A stretch of 64,000 nt of DNA from JAAFJM01 sp964529175. Its GTDB lineage: Bacteria; Bacteroidota; Bacteroidia; UKL13-3. A program made the position numbers and the translations under genes. Positions 63,745-64,000 of the stretch are shown one piece after another. The stretch covers positions 124,001 through 188,000 of the forward strand of contig CAZGVO010000004.1 in the NCBI GenBank assembly GCA_964529175.1. Direction: 5' to 3'. The notes under the pieces were generated by a model. It did no database searches. It was not told where the DNA came from and worked only from the letters and a program-made list of their open reading frames with translations. Position 1 is the stretch's first letter, and every line of letters begins with the position of its first letter.

Positions 63745-64000
63745 AAATAACAATTATTTCGAGAGTCTGTTTTTTCCATTAGAAAAGAAAAATACCAACT
63801 TAACCGCTTTGATTAAAACCTAAAGCGTTTTTTATGTATCCTGTTGTTGCAAACAAAGTGAATAGCACTTTAAAATAGTCAACCTTTCTCAGTATGCTGT
63901 ATTGCAAATGCTCGCATGGGATTGCTTCTCACGCTTTGGCGTGATCCCAATGACGTTTGCTGTTGTAAATTAATTAAAGCTAAAAAGTGCAGGTGCAATT
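63745..64000. other. Right-edge intergenic sequence with dispersed repeats
   Basis: The terminator-like hairpin at 63802-63833 is followed by a fragment near 63915-63960 (GGGATTGCTTCTCACGC with its inverted GCGTGATCCC), a host repeat like that at 9015. No gene is seen up to the window edge. Confidence 0.55.

Overview
The window is AT-rich chromosomal DNA of a Bacteroidota bacterium. The evidence is an OmpA protein with calcium-binding TSP3 repeats, RteC and DUF6371 proteins, Bacteroidota-type integrase motifs, a TTG-N19-TAnnTTYG-like promoter, AAA-rich leaders without clear Shine-Dalgarno sites, and a type II-C CRISPR-Cas9 locus with 47-bp repeats. The genus cannot be fixed from the sequence alone. 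Four runs of exactly 100 N (9501, 14693, 36889, 59200) are assembly gaps, and each one sits inside a repeat.

Layout. (1) 1-8670, minus strand: housekeeping and stress genes (Dps, nitroreductase, NAD(P)HX dehydratase, PPK2, an outer-membrane barrel), then a run of small envelope/stress proteins (YtxH, a 50-aa membrane peptide, a lipoprotein, CsbD, DUF1003). (2) 8670-17611: a CRISPR-Cas II-C locus. It holds a 21-bp minisatellite, two tandem tracrRNA-like genes on the minus strand, cas9, an array of at least 22 repeats lying between cas9 and cas1, then cas1 and cas2. csn2 and cas4 are absent. (3) 17612-30735: response regulator and hybrid kinase, AraC regulator, cupin, AI-2E permease, a glycosyltransferase with a GH130 enzyme, OmpA, and an orphan immunity gene behind a toxin-tail remnant. 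(4) 30736-59181: a 28.4-kb integrative element inserted in tRNA-Ala(GGC), bounded by perfect 47-bp direct repeats. (5) 59182-64000: tRNA-derived tandem repeats, surE, a DPP-IV-like peptidase and a MORN-like protein.

The element has a core on the left: tyrosine integrase, RteC, HTH/excisionase, D5/P4-type helicase and a DUF6371 zinc-finger primase. Next come six clusters of TGCGCA palindromes that look like iterons. The rest, all on the minus strand, is a stacked defence cargo: an Eco57I-like restriction-modification pair, a Gabija-type OLD nuclease/UvrD helicase pair with an unrecognised third gene, a zinc-ribbon plus PD-(D/E)XK nuclease pair, a PARIS-type AriA/AriB pair, a DUF4365-TPR protein, a ParB-like protein, a membrane-anchored protein and a DUF4062 protein. 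No relaxase, conjugation or virion genes are visible, so the element probably excises and replicates by itself but needs a helper to transfer.

The strongest candidates for undescribed biology are the tandem pair of tracrRNA-like genes with different 3' bodies, the two-gene zinc-ribbon/nuclease module, the extra gene in the Gabija-type operon, and the DUF4365-TPR / ParB-like / membrane / DUF4062 gene group.
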